DNA of 64,000 nt from Roseivivax sp. GX 12232 (GCF_021272185.1 NZ_JAJSEC010000001.1:434001-498000), one strand, 5' to 3'; counted from the first letter of the stretch, positions 42,495 to 51,349 are shown. Numbers and translations are program-made. Notes: generated from the letters alone by a model not told the origin.

Positions 42495-43808
42495 TCAACC
42501 GTGTAGTGCGTTCAGGCTCCGGCTCAGCGGATGGTCTGACTGCAGTCTTACACTGTTGAGTTCTGCCTTCAGGCGCACGTAGCCTCGGATCATCTTCTCC
42601 GTGTACTCGTACCAGCCCTGTCTTGACCCAGTCAGTATTTCACCGTGCGACGGCTTTTTCAGGCGGTTGATATACTGGCTAAACTTATCACGTGGCAGCG
42701 GATCGACACCCCGTTCGAGCTGTATCCGTTTGTAAGACTCGTAGATATGTTTGCTCGGTCGCTTCAGCTGATGGCCGTCTGCTGCGGCCCAAAGAATGGC
42801 CGCATATGAGTCACCGTATTTCTCAGTTGCTTTCTCATAAGGGCCCCTCAACTTCATGTCCATCGATCGCGCCGTCTCCTCCATCGCTTGATCAAATAGC
42901 TCAGGCGTCACTCTTCCAGCGTTATTTGCTCGGTACACAGCCAAGAAGAGCTTCTCCGCAAGCAGGTGAATATAGTGTGGAAAACCATCACTGATCATCG
43001 CAATGCGTATATTGGTTTCACGGTCTATATGTATGCCGAGCGCTTTCGCGGCGTTTACGACAATTTCGTCCCGGGCCTCCCACGGCAGTTGACCTAACTC
43101 GACTGCATGAAAATAACGGTCCGCGCTCCCGTGCGCTGACATGATGGCCTCCACGCTCTCCCCAATTCCACAGAATATGAAACGCGCGTTGACGTACTTA
43201 TCGGCCACCTGCTTGATCAGGTTCGTAAATTCTTTCTGAGAAGTCTTCGAGGTAATCTGATCGAACTCGTCCACCACGAATACTGGTGTACCTCCCTGTT
43301 TCTCTACAAGCACCTCGATCAAACGCACAGCATTATTGACGGACAGCGGCTCGTCCGGGGCGTCTACAGTAGTTTCCGAAGCCGCCTCAGCTCTTAGCCA
43401 TGCAGGCCCCATGCTAAAGCCGCGTTTCTTAATTTCCTCGCGTATGGATGGATGCTTGCCAACCATTTCTTCATAAAGCTCTTTGACTATTGAGCCGAAA
43501 GTGCTGGAGGAATCGCACCCCACGATCACAGGATCGCCACCTCGAGAAAGCTTGTATGCGGCTGTGTGAGCGAGAGAGGATTTCCCGACCCCGCGCAGCC
43601 CGTGTATCAAAACATGCCGCCCTGGTGCGTACAGAGCTGTCTCGATGCCGCGTAGTTGTTCGCTTCGACCTCTCAGCAGTTCCTCTGACTGCAATGGCCT
43701 GGAGGGCGAAAGAACCTCGAACAGTAGCTCGGCGAACTCCGCTTCACCTGCTTCTAAAACGTGACTTCGCGACATCTGCTCACCTGCCTCGGCGTTCGAC
43801 CGAATCAT
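42495..43808 (-). CDS. AAA+ ATPase, Orc1/Cdc6- or AAA_16-like
   Basis: A 437-residue protein. Walker A is HGLRGVGKSSLAHTAAY near residue 70 and Walker B is VFVVDEFDQITSK near 180. A sensor-like segment FIFCGIGESVEAIM and an arginine-bearing lid region follow. The C-terminal part (QLKRPSKHIYESYKRIQLER to the end) is winged-helix-like. This layout matches Orc1-like/AAA_16 ATPases found in mobile elements and defence genes. An alternative start at 43775 (AGGTGAG before it) would give a protein 11 residues shorter. An 11-bp palindrome GTATAAAATAC (43824-43834) lies just before the gene and may be its operator or -10 region. Function unknown. Confidence 0.8.
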   Translation of the reverse strand: MIRSNAEAGEQMSRSHVLEAGEAEFAELLFEVLSPSRPLQSEELLRGRSEQLRGIETALYAPGRHVLIHGLRGVGKSSLAHTAAYKLSRGGDPVIVGCDSSSTFGSIVKELYEEMVGKHPSIREEIKKRGFSMGPAWLRAEAASETTVDAPDEPLSVNNAVRLIEVLVEKQGGTPVFVVDEFDQITSKTSQKEFTNLIKQVADKYVNARFIFCGIGESVEAIMSAHGSADRYFHAVELGQLPWEARDEIVVNAAKALGIHIDRETNIRIAMISDGFPHYIHLLAEKLFLAVYRANNAGRVTPELFDQAMEETARSMDMKLRGPYEKATEKYGDSYAAILWAAADGHQLKRPSKHIYESYKRIQLERGVDPLPRDKFSQYINRLKKPSHGEILTGSRQGWYEYTEKMIRGYVRLKAELNSVRLQSDHPLSRSLNALHG

Positions 43809-43939
43809 GATTAACTATAGGTTGTATAAAATACTACATTTCGCCTCCGTTGGCGAACCAGCCACCACTCCTCCAGAGCGTGCTTTGTCTTTTGACGACG
43901 TAAGGCCCCATACTTGGCCGGTGATCGTGGGCTGAAAAC

Positions 43940-43963
43940 GTGTGTGGAAAGCGTGTGTGGGGA
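43940..43963. repeat. Right candidate integrase arm-type site
   Basis: Contains GTGTGTGGAAAGCGTGTG followed by TGGGGA, a close relative of the left copy at 39319-39343. It lies 60 bases inside the right attachment repeat. Confidence 0.45.
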
Positions 43964-44023
43964 CGCAAACCGCGCCCAGCATTTCCCCATCAAAATCAAA
44001 CCCTTGAAGGGCACGCCCCGATA

Positions 44024-44041
44024 TGGCGGAGGAGGTGGGAT
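44024..44041. repeat. Right attachment-site repeat (within tRNA-Ser)
   Basis: The 18-bp sequence shared with 39239-39256. It is the 3' terminal part of the tRNA-Ser gene, so insertion of the element leaves the tRNA intact. Confidence 0.8.
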
Positions 44042-44113
44042 TCGAACCCACGGTACGCTTTCACGCACGCCGGTTTTCAAGACCGGTGCATTCGACCGCT
44101 CTGCCACTCCTCC
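44024..44113 (-). tRNA. tRNA-Ser (anticodon TGA), CCA encoded
   Basis: On the minus strand the gene runs GGAGGAGTGGCAG at 44113 to CTCCTCCGCCA at 44024. The seven-base acceptor stem pairs fully. The anticodon stem ACCGG/CCGGC-type encloses loop TCTTGAAAA with anticodon TGA. A long variable arm (GCGTGAAAGC region) is as expected for serine tRNA, and the T arm has GGTTCGAATCC. The 90-base length fits. It decodes UCA-type serine codons and serves as the integration site of the adjacent element. Confidence 0.95.
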
Positions 44114-44316
44114 GGCCGCCTTCGCTTAGCCCCGCCCGCGCGATTCTGAAAGCGGCCGCGGCGGGGAAAATCGCCGATGGGGCGGCGCGCTCTTTTCTTG
44201 GCGGGCGGGCGCGGCTATGCTCACGACGCATTTGCGGCACAAGATGTGCCGTGCACGCGGCCGCGATCCGGGCAGGCAAGACCCGAGGCGCGGCACAGGC
44301 AAGGCGGAGCGGGGAC

Positions 44317-45216
44317 ATGGCGGAAATTCTCTCGCGGATCGGCGGCGCGGCGGCGCTGGGCCTGGGGCTTCTGGCGCTCGCGGGCTGCGACAGCGCGGCG
44401 ATGCCGGGCTTCCTGAAACCGGGCACAGATACCGCCGAGGCCGGCGGCGACGAAGTCAGCCGCGCGGCGACCGGCGCGCGCGACGTCGAGGCGCCCGAGG
44501 TCTTCGAGGTCCGCGAGGCGGGCCTCTGGGACGGGCGGCCCTCGCTCGGCGGCGTCTGGGTGGCGCATCCCGACGTGACCGAGCCCGAACGCGTGATCAT
44601 CCGCAACGAGAAGAACGGTCAATACGTGATCGGCGCGCTCTTCAAGCGCGAGCGCGAGACGCCGGGGCCGCGCATCCAGGTCTCCTCGGACGCGGCGGCG
44701 GCCTTGAACATGCTCGCGGGCGCGCCGGTGACCCTGCATGTGGTGGCGCTGCGCCGGGTCGAGGGGCCCGAGACGCCCGCCCCCGCCGATGAAGCGACGC
44801 CGACCGGCGGCGAGGCCCTGAGTGCGGCGGGCGAGATCGAGGCCGAGACGCTCGACCCGGTGGCCGCCGGTGCCGCGGCGGCGCTCGACACGCCCGCCCC
44901 CGCGGCGGAGACAGAGACCCAGACCGCTGCCGCGACACCCGCGCCCGAGGCCCCGGCCCCGGCGCGCGCCCAGGCCTCGGCGCTGTCGAAGCCGTATGTG
45001 CAGATCGGCATCTTCTCGATCGAGCAGAACGCCCGCAACACCGCCACCGCCATGCGGCAAGAGGGCATGGTGCCCACCGTCAAGAAGCAGGAATCCTCGG
45101 GCAAGACCTTCTGGCGCGTCGTCGTCGGCCCGGCCCAGACCCGCGACGAGATCGACGCCCTGCTTGCAAAGATCAAGGCATCGGGTTTCACCGACGCCTA
45201 TGCGGTGTCAAACTGA
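44317..45216 (+). CDS. SPOR-domain lipoprotein
   Basis: From ATG 44317 (GGAGCGGGG before it) this is 299 residues. A lipoprotein signal peptide ends in LLALAGC, whose Cys would be lipidated. The central part has an unrecognised folded segment (GLWDGRPSLGGVWVAHPDVT to about 150) and an Ala/Pro/Glu-rich linker (about 160-225). The last 75 residues are a SPOR domain (YVQIGIFSIEQNARNTATAM to FTDAYAVS) that binds denuded glycan strands at division septa. It precedes the D,D-carboxypeptidase gene, and the pair points to peptidoglycan remodelling. Confidence 0.9.
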   Translation: MAEILSRIGGAAALGLGLLALAGCDSAAMPGFLKPGTDTAEAGGDEVSRAATGARDVEAPEVFEVREAGLWDGRPSLGGVWVAHPDVTEPERVIIRNEKNGQYVIGALFKRERETPGPRIQVSSDAAAALNMLAGAPVTLHVVALRRVEGPETPAPADEATPTGGEALSAAGEIEAETLDPVAAGAAAALDTPAPAAETETQTAAATPAPEAPAPARAQASALSKPYVQIGIFSIEQNARNTATAMRQEGMVPTVKKQESSGKTFWRVVVGPAQTRDEIDALLAKIKASGFTDAYAVSN

Positions 45217-45283
45217 CCGCCAGGTCCGGCGCGCGCCGGGCCGCCGCATCGTTCCGATCCACTCCAGCCTGCGGAGCTGCCCC

Positions 45284-46450
45284 ATGACCGCGATCGCCAA
45301 GATCCTCCTTGCCGCCGCCACGGCGCTTGTCCTCTCCGTGCAGGGGGCGCTGGCCTTCGACACCTCGGCGCGCGCCGCCTTCGTGCTCGACCAGAAGACC
45401 GGCACGGTGCTGCTGGCCAAGAACCCCGACGAGGCGCTGCCGCCGGCCTCCATGTCGAAGCTGATGACGCTTTACATGGCCTTCGAGGCGATCCGCGACG
45501 GGCGGCTCAGCCTCGACGAACGGCTGCCAGTGTCGGAACACGCGATGTCCTACGGCGGCTCGACGATGTTCCTCGACACCACCGACCGGGTGCGGGTCGA
45601 CGACCTGTTGCGCGGGATCATCGTGCTCTCGGGCAACGACGCCTGCGCGGTGATCGCCGAGGCGCTCTCGCCCAACGGCACCGAGCGCGGCTTCGCCGAG
45701 CTGATGACCCGGCGCGCCCAGCAGATCGGCATGACCAATTCCACCTTCCGCAACTCGAACGGCTGGCCCGCCGAGGGCCACCGCATGTCGATGCGCGACC
45801 TGGTGCTGCTGTCGAACCGGATCATCGAGGATTACCCCGAGTTCTACGAGATGTTCGAGGAGCAGCGCTTCGAGTTCGACGGCCGCGCGCCGCAGAACGT
45901 CTCGAACCGCAACCCGCTTCTGGGGCTCGGGATCGGCGCGGACGGGCTCAAGACCGGCCACACGCAAGAGGCAGGCTACGGGCTCGTGGGCTCGGCCAAG
46001 CAGGGCGACCGCCGGGTGATCTTCGCGATCTCGGGCCTCGAAAGCCAGCGCGCGCGGGCCGAGGAAAGCGAGGCCATCGTCAACTGGGCCTTCCGCCAGT
46101 TCGCCGAGAAGACCATCGTCGAGGAAGGCCGCTCGGTCGCCGATGCCGAGGTCTGGATGGGCGCCAGCGAAAGCGTCGGGCTGGTCACCGAAAGCGATGT
46201 GACGCTTCTCCTGCCGACGCTGACCGGCGGCCCGCTCGAGGCCGAGGTGGTCTACACCGGCCCGCTTCAGGCGCCGATCACCGAAGGCCAGCAGCTCGCC
46301 GAGCTGATCGTGCGCCCCGAGGGCCTGCCCGAGCATCGGGTGCCGCTTTTTGCCGAGGCCGCGGTGCCCGGCGCGGGCTTCGTCACCCGGGTGATGACCG
46401 TCGCGGGCGTCCTTCTGAAGCGCATCGGGCAGCCGCAGGACGTCATGTGA
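45284..46450 (+). CDS. D-alanyl-D-alanine carboxypeptidase (PBP5/6, DacC-like)
   Basis: A 388-residue low-molecular-weight penicillin-binding protein. The signal peptide ends at GALA before FDTSARA. The three active-site motifs are present: SMSK at 56-59 (nucleophile Ser56), SGND near 115 and KTGH near 225. The C-terminal PBP5_C beta domain and a final amphipathic helix (VMTVAGVLLKRIGQP) anchor it to the periplasmic face of the inner membrane. It trims the terminal D-Ala of peptidoglycan stem peptides. It follows the SPOR gene by 67 bases and its stop overlaps the tmk start by one base. Confidence 0.95.
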   Translation: MTAIAKILLAAATALVLSVQGALAFDTSARAAFVLDQKTGTVLLAKNPDEALPPASMSKLMTLYMAFEAIRDGRLSLDERLPVSEHAMSYGGSTMFLDTTDRVRVDDLLRGIIVLSGNDACAVIAEALSPNGTERGFAELMTRRAQQIGMTNSTFRNSNGWPAEGHRMSMRDLVLLSNRIIEDYPEFYEMFEEQRFEFDGRAPQNVSNRNPLLGLGIGADGLKTGHTQEAGYGLVGSAKQGDRRVIFAISGLESQRARAEESEAIVNWAFRQFAEKTIVEEGRSVADAEVWMGASESVGLVTESDVTLLLPTLTGGPLEAEVVYTGPLQAPITEGQQLAELIVRPEGLPEHRVPLFAEAAVPGAGFVTRVMTVAGVLLKRIGQPQDVM

Positions 46451-47091
46451 TGGTGCCAACCGGCCCGCGCGGCGCCTTTCTGACCTTCGAGGGCATCGAC
46501 GGCAGCGGCAAGTCCACCCAGGCCCGCCGCCTGGCCGAGGAGCTGCGCGCCGCGGGCCGCGACGTGGTGCTGACCCGCGAGCCCGGCGGCAGCCCCGGAG
46601 CCGAGGAGATCCGCAATCTCCTGCTCAACGGCGACCCGGACCGCTGGTCGGCCGAGACCGAGCTCTTGATGTTCACCGCCGCGCGGCGCGACCACGTGGA
46701 GCGCACGATCCAGCCCGCGCTCGAAGCCGGCAAGGTGGTGATCTGCGACCGCTTCGTCGATTCCACCCGGGTCTACCAGGGCATCACCCGCGGCGCGCTG
46801 CGCGGCACGGTGGATGCGCTGCACGCCATGATGATCGGCATCGAGGCGGATCTGACCTTCCTGATCGACATGGACCCCGAGGCCGCGCTGGCACGCGCCA
46901 CCACCCGGCCCGACGCCGAGGAACGCTTCGAGAGCTTCGGGCTCGAACTGCAGGCCACCCTGCGCGAGGGCTTCCTGGATCTCGCCCGCCGCGCCCGGCG
47001 CTTCCGGGTGATCGACGGCGCCCGCCCGGCCGAGGAGATCGGCGCGGATGTGACGCGCATCGCGCACAGCTTCCTCGAGACCCCGGCATGA
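46450..47091 (+). CDS. tmk: Thymidylate kinase
   Basis: A 213-residue dTMP kinase that makes dTDP for DNA synthesis. It has the P-loop FEGIDGSGKST (about 13-23), LTREPGGSPGAEEIR, the ICDRFVDSTRVYQG substrate motif and a lid region (RPDAEERFESFG). The start is the ATG at 46450 that shares a base with the preceding stop; a GTG one codon earlier is possible. It overlaps holB by four bases, the usual tmk-holB arrangement. Confidence 0.97.
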   Translation: MVPTGPRGAFLTFEGIDGSGKSTQARRLAEELRAAGRDVVLTREPGGSPGAEEIRNLLLNGDPDRWSAETELLMFTAARRDHVERTIQPALEAGKVVICDRFVDSTRVYQGITRGALRGTVDALHAMMIGIEADLTFLIDMDPEAALARATTRPDAEERFESFGLELQATLREGFLDLARRARRFRVIDGARPAEEIGADVTRIAHSFLETPA

Positions 47092-48224
47092 GCGATCCCC
47101 AACTGCCCGACCCGACCGCCGTCGAGGGCGCCCCGCATCCCGCCGAGACGCCCCGGCTGATCGGCCAGGAGGCGGCGGAGCAGGCTTTCCTCGACGCTTT
47201 CACCACCGGGCGGCTGCATCACGCCTGGATGCTCATGGGCCCGCGCGGGGTCGGCAAGGCGACGCTCGCCTGGCGCATCGCGCGCTTCCTGCTGGCCACC
47301 CCCGACCCGGGCGAGGACGACGGCCTTTTCGGCGCCCCGCCGCGCCCGGAAAGCCTGGAGCTGCCCGCCGATCACCCGGTCATGCGCCGCAGCCTCGCGG
47401 GCGCCGAGCCCGGGCTTTTCGTCCTGAAGCGCGGCACCAACGACAAGGGCGACCGGCTCGCCGCCGAGATCCGCGTCGACCAGGTGCGCAAGCTGAAGTC
47501 CTTCTTCTCGCTCTCGGCGGCCGATGGGGGCCGGCGGGTGGTGATCGTCGATGCCGCCGACGAGATGAACGTGAACGCCGCCAACGCGCTTCTGAAGCTC
47601 CTGGAGGAGCCGCCGGCGCGCACCACCATGCTGCTGGTCTGCCACCAGCCCTCGCGGCTCCTGCCGACGATCCGCTCGCGCTGCCGCGAGCTGCGCCTCA
47701 GCCCGCTGGGCCCCGAAGAGATGCGCGCGGCGCTCGACCTCGCGGGCGCCGAGCTGGCCCCGACCGAGGCCGAGGCGCTCTCGGCGCTTTCGGGCGGTTC
47801 GGTGGGCGCGGCCATGCGGCTTGTCGGGCTCGAGGGGCTGGCGCTCTACCAGCGGCTCCTCGAGGTCCTGGGCAGCCTGCCCGACCTCGACCGCCCCAAG
47901 GCGCTGGCCCTGGCCGAGGCGCTGGCCCAGCGCGGGCGCGAGGAACGGCTCGACCTCTTCTTCTCGCTGACCGACACGGTGCTTTTGCGGCTCGCGCGGA
48001 CCGGGGTGACCGGCCATCCGCCCGGCGATCCCGCCGCGCCCGGCGAGGCCGAGGTCTTCCAGCGGCTCGCCCCCTCGCCCGCCGCGGGCCGCGCCTGGGC
48101 CGAGTTGGCCCAGGTCGCCGGCGACCGGGCCCGGCACGGGCGCGCGGTCAATGTCGATCCCGCCTCGCTGGTCTTCGACACGGTGATGAAGCTGCGCGAG
48201 ACCGCCGCCCGCATCCGCGCCTGA
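47088..48224 (+). CDS. holB: DNA polymerase III subunit delta'
   Basis: A 378-residue clamp-loader subunit. Residues 50-70 contain WMLMGPRGVGKATLAWRIA. Later landmarks are VVIVDAADEMNVNAANALLK, LLEEPPARTTMLLVCHQP, the SRC motif in TIRSRCRELRLSPLG, and a C-terminal helical collar domain. Together with delta and tau it opens the sliding clamp at replication forks. It sits between tmk and a TatD DNase gene, the conserved order in many proteobacteria. Confidence 0.95.
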   Translation: MSDPQLPDPTAVEGAPHPAETPRLIGQEAAEQAFLDAFTTGRLHHAWMLMGPRGVGKATLAWRIARFLLATPDPGEDDGLFGAPPRPESLELPADHPVMRRSLAGAEPGLFVLKRGTNDKGDRLAAEIRVDQVRKLKSFFSLSAADGGRRVVIVDAADEMNVNAANALLKLLEEPPARTTMLLVCHQPSRLLPTIRSRCRELRLSPLGPEEMRAALDLAGAELAPTEAEALSALSGGSVGAAMRLVGLEGLALYQRLLEVLGSLPDLDRPKALALAEALAQRGREERLDLFFSLTDTVLLRLARTGVTGHPPGDPAAPGEAEVFQRLAPSPAAGRAWAELAQVAGDRARHGRAVNVDPASLVFDTVMKLRETAARIRA

Positions 48225-48296
48225 CCCCGCCTTGACCCGCCCTGCCCCATCCTAGATATGCGGGGGCAGAGCCGCAGGCAGCCCAAAGGACGGACC

Positions 48297-49100
48297 ATGA
48301 GCGTGCCGAGGATCACCGACAGCCATTGTCACCTCGACTTTCCCGATTTCGACGAAACGCGCGACGCGGTCATCGCCCGCGCCCATGAGGCCGGCGTGCA
48401 CCGCATGGTGACGATCTGCACCCGGCTGCGCCAGGAGCCGCAGGTGCGGGCCATCGCCGAGGCGAACCCGTCGGTCTTCTACGCCGCCGGCACCCACCCG
48501 ATGAGCGCCGCCGATGAGCCCCTGACCTCGGTTGAGGAGCTGGTGGCGCTGTCGCGGCATCCGAAGTTCGTGGGCCTCGGCGAAAGCGGGCTCGACTACC
48601 ATTACACCGCCGAGAGCGCCGAGGTGCAGCGCCGCTCGCTGCGCATCCACATCGAGGCGGCGCAGGAGACCGGCCTGCCGCTGATCATCCACGCCCGCGA
48701 CGCCGACGAGGACATGGGCGACATCCTCGAGGAGGGCTTCGCGAAAAAGCCCTACCCTTGCGTGATGCATTGCTTCTCCTCCGGCGCGCGGCTGGCCGAA
48801 CGGGCGCTGGAGATGGATTTCTACCTGTCGATGTCCGGCATCGCCGCCTTCAAGAAAAGCACCGAGCTGCGCGAGATCTTCGCCAAGGCCCCCGCCGAGC
48901 GCATCCTGGTCGAGACCGACAGCCCCTATCTCGCGCCGCCGCCCTACCGCGGCAAGCGCAACGAGCCGGGCTATACCGTGCATACCGCCAAGGTCGGGGC
49001 CGAGGTCTTCGGCCTCTCCTACGCCGAGTTCGCCGCGCAGACCGAGGCGAACTTCGAGCGGCTGTTCTGGAAGGCCGCGGCCTGGGCGGAGGCGGCATGA
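48297..49100 (+). CDS. TatD-family metal-dependent DNase
   Basis: A 267-residue TIM-barrel hydrolase. The metal ligands are visible: DSHCHLD at the start, Glu in GLGESGLDYHY, His in LIIHARDADED, His in VMHCFSSGA and Asp in LVETDSPYLAPPP. The family shows 3'-5' exonuclease or D-aminoacyl-tRNA deacylase activity. AAAGGA precedes the ATG at 48297. It overlaps the next gene by four bases. Confidence 0.95.
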   Translation: MSVPRITDSHCHLDFPDFDETRDAVIARAHEAGVHRMVTICTRLRQEPQVRAIAEANPSVFYAAGTHPMSAADEPLTSVEELVALSRHPKFVGLGESGLDYHYTAESAEVQRRSLRIHIEAAQETGLPLIIHARDADEDMGDILEEGFAKKPYPCVMHCFSSGARLAERALEMDFYLSMSGIAAFKKSTELREIFAKAPAERILVETDSPYLAPPPYRGKRNEPGYTVHTAKVGAEVFGLSYAEFAAQTEANFERLFWKAAAWAEAA

Positions 49101-49897
49101 CGGGCGAGCTGCGTTTCACCATCCTCGGCTGCGGCTCCTCGGGCGGGGTGCCGCGGCTGGGCGGGCTCTGGGGCGATTGCGACCCGGAAAACCCCCGCAA
49201 CGCGCGGCGCCGCTGCTCGATGCTGATCGAGCGCGAGACCGAGGCCGGCACCACGCGGGTGCTGATCGACACCTCGCCGGACCTGCGCGCGCAGCTGCTC
49301 GACGCGGGCGTCGGGGCGCTCGACGCGGTGGTCTACACCCATTCCCACGCCGACCACGTGCATGGCATCGACGATCTGCGGATGATCGTTTTCAACATGC
49401 GCGCGCGGCTGCCGGTCTGGGCCGATGGCGGCACCCAGGACAGTCTTTATTCCCGCTTCGGCTATGCCTTCGTGCAGCCCGAGGACAGCCCCTATCCGCC
49501 GATCCTCGACATGCACACGATCAAGGGCCCGATCGCCATCGAGGGCGCCGGCGGCAGGATCGAGCTGACGCCCTTCGAGGTCACGCATGGCTCGATCGAC
49601 GCCCTGGGCTTCCGCGTCGGCGACCTGGCCTATCTGCCGGATGTCTCCGAGATCCCCTCGGAGGCCTGGACCGCGCTGCAGGGGCTCGACTGCTGGGTGC
49701 TCGATGCGCTCCGCCGCAAGCCGCATCCGACCCATGCCCATCTGGCGCAGTCGCTCGACTGGATCGCCCAGTCCGGCACGCGGCGGGCGGTGCTGACCAA
49801 CATGCATGTCGATCTCGACTACGAGACGGTGGCGGGTGAGACCCCCGAGAACGTCACCCCGGCCTATGACGGCATGGTGATCCGCTATGCGCTCTAG
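49097..49897 (+). CDS. MBL-fold metallo-hydrolase (PhnP-like phosphodiesterase group)
   Basis: A 266-residue metallo-beta-lactamase fold protein. It opens FTILGCGSSGGVPRLGG, has the dizinc motif THSHADHVHGIDDLR, a later His in EVTHGSIDALGF and Asp in VLDALRRKPHPTHAH. The GCGSSGGVP opening and Cys-containing DCDPENPRNARRRCS segment match the PhnP-like cyclic phosphodiesterase subgroup, often encoded beside tatD in alphaproteobacteria. The in vivo substrate is not established by context. Confidence 0.9.
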   Translation: MTGELRFTILGCGSSGGVPRLGGLWGDCDPENPRNARRRCSMLIERETEAGTTRVLIDTSPDLRAQLLDAGVGALDAVVYTHSHADHVHGIDDLRMIVFNMRARLPVWADGGTQDSLYSRFGYAFVQPEDSPYPPILDMHTIKGPIAIEGAGGRIELTPFEVTHGSIDALGFRVGDLAYLPDVSEIPSEAWTALQGLDCWVLDALRRKPHPTHAHLAQSLDWIAQSGTRRAVLTNMHVDLDYETVAGETPENVTPAYDGMVIRYAL

Positions 49898-49916
49898 CCG
49901 AGGCCCGCGGGGCTGA

Positions 49917-50852
49917 ATGCAGGCGCTGCTCGACGTCATCCTGCCGGTCTTCATCCTGATCGGCGCGGGCTATGTCGCGACCTGGCGGAAGGTCTTTCCC
50001 GAGCAGGCCGTCGACGGGCTGATGTATTTCACCCAGACCTTCGCGGTGCCCTGCCTGTTGTTCCGCGCGATCTGGACGCTGGACCTCGAGGGGTCCTTCA
50101 ACGCGGGCCTGTTGATCAGCTTCTACACCGGCTCGATCACCGGCTTCACGCTGGGGCTTCTCGCCGGGCGTTTCCTCTTCAAGCGCGACTGGGAGGATTC
50201 GGTCGCCATCGGCTTCTGCTGCCTCTTCGCCAATTCGCTGCTGCTGGGGCTCGCGATCACCGAGCGGGCCTTTGGCGCCGATGCGCTCGAGGCGAACTAC
50301 GCCATCATCGCGGTGCATTCACCGATCTGCTACGGCATCGGCATCACCGCCATGGAGATCGCCCGCGCCCATGCCCATGGCGCCTCGGCCGCCGCCCTGC
50401 CCGGCAAGGTGCTGCGCGCCATGCTGCACAACGCGCTGGTGATCGGGATCCTCCTGGGCGCGGTCTTCAACATCTTCTCGATCGGCCTGCCCGGCCCGGT
50501 GGAGAACGCGCTCGACATGATGGTGCGCACCGCCCTGCCTGCGGCGATCTTCGGCATGGGCGGGGTGCTGATGCGCTACAAGCCCGAGGGCGATCTGCGG
50601 ATCATCGCCTTCGTCTGCGCGGTGACGCTGGTGCTGCATCCGACGATCACCTGGACGCTCGGGACGAGCTTCGGGCTGAGCGTGGACGAGTTCCGCTCGG
50701 CGGTGATCACCGCGGCCATGGCGCCGGGGGTGAACGCCTATGTCTTCGCCAACATGTACGGGCGTGCCAAGCGCGTGGCCGCCTCCTCGGTGCTGATCGC
50801 GACCGCGCTGTCGGTGCTGACGACATGGCTGTGGCTGGCGCTGCTGCCGTGA
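49917..50852 (+). CDS. AEC-family transporter (auxin efflux carrier / malonate permease-like)
   Basis: A 311-residue integral membrane protein with about ten hydrophobic segments in two halves, starting LLDVILPVFILIGAGYVATW and ending SVLIATALSVLTTWLWLALL. The first half has QTFAVPCLLFRAIW and the second has MVRTALPAAIFGMGGVLMRY and APGVNAYVFANMYGRAKRVA, all typical of AEC carriers. These export or import organic acids such as malonate or malate. It lies 19 bases after the MBL gene and ends the operon. Confidence 0.92.
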   Translation: MQALLDVILPVFILIGAGYVATWRKVFPEQAVDGLMYFTQTFAVPCLLFRAIWTLDLEGSFNAGLLISFYTGSITGFTLGLLAGRFLFKRDWEDSVAIGFCCLFANSLLLGLAITERAFGADALEANYAIIAVHSPICYGIGITAMEIARAHAHGASAAALPGKVLRAMLHNALVIGILLGAVFNIFSIGLPGPVENALDMMVRTALPAAIFGMGGVLMRYKPEGDLRIIAFVCAVTLVLHPTITWTLGTSFGLSVDEFRSAVITAAMAPGVNAYVFANMYGRAKRVAASSVLIATALSVLTTWLWLALLP

Positions 50853-51031
50853 GGGGGGCTAGGGGGAGCAGCGCGGAAGGGGTGCAACGCTGTCCAAGGT
50901 CGGGGCAGAATGACGGTGGGGATGCGGATTGCTCGGAAGATCGGTGTATCCGCTTAGGAACGGGCCGACGAAGAGTGCTATCACCCAACCTCTCCCCCCA
51001 CCCTTGCGCCGCTCTCAACCCACGCAACAGA

Positions 51032-51168
51032 GGGCGCGCGCCGGACCGGGGGCCGGCGCTGCCGACCTCTGAGTTATGCGCTTTATCCCAACAAGGTCAT
51101 TGCTCGTTGTGAGCTAAACACGCCATCCCAAGGAGCGCCGGCCCATCGGGCCGGTCCGGCGCGCGCCC
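51032..51168. repeat. Long GC-rich inverted repeat in tandem copy one
   Basis: Arm GGGCGCGCGCCGGACCGG... (51032-51060) is the reverse complement of 51134-51168 apart from a short insertion. The arms are about 29 bases and flank 73 bases. A strong hairpin is expected in RNA or single-stranded DNA. Confidence 0.8.
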
Positions 51169-51349
51169 GGCACCTTCGGTGCTATTCGGGCGCAAGGGGG
51201 CGCAGGGCGTTCCAAGGTCGGGGGAGAATGACGGTGGGGATGCGGATTGCTCGGAAGATCGGTGTATCCGCTTAGGACCAGGCCGAAGCCGAGAGCAATC
51301 TCCCAACCTCTGCACCCGCCCTTTCCCGTTCTCCACCCTTCCCCACAGA

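Larger units (their letters stand above)
39239..44041. mobile_element. Integrative element in the 3' end of tRNA-Ser(TGA)
   Basis: The element is bounded by an exact 18-bp direct repeat TGGCGGAGGAGGTGGGAT at 39239-39256 and 44024-44041. The right copy is the 3' end (CCA, acceptor stem, part of the T arm) of an intact tRNA-Ser on the minus strand; the left copy is the displaced end. The element therefore lies on the 3' side of the tRNA, as expected for tyrosine-integrase insertion. It carries an integrase near the left repeat, a serine resolvase, a ParB-like protein and an AAA+ ATPase. Its length is about 4.8 kb. Confidence 0.82.

Noticed and set aside
51097-51336. Minus-strand small proteins in the tandem-repeat region
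   Set aside because: The same peptide text recurs in each DNA repeat copy, follows the repeat rather than codon logic, and lacks ribosome-binding sites.
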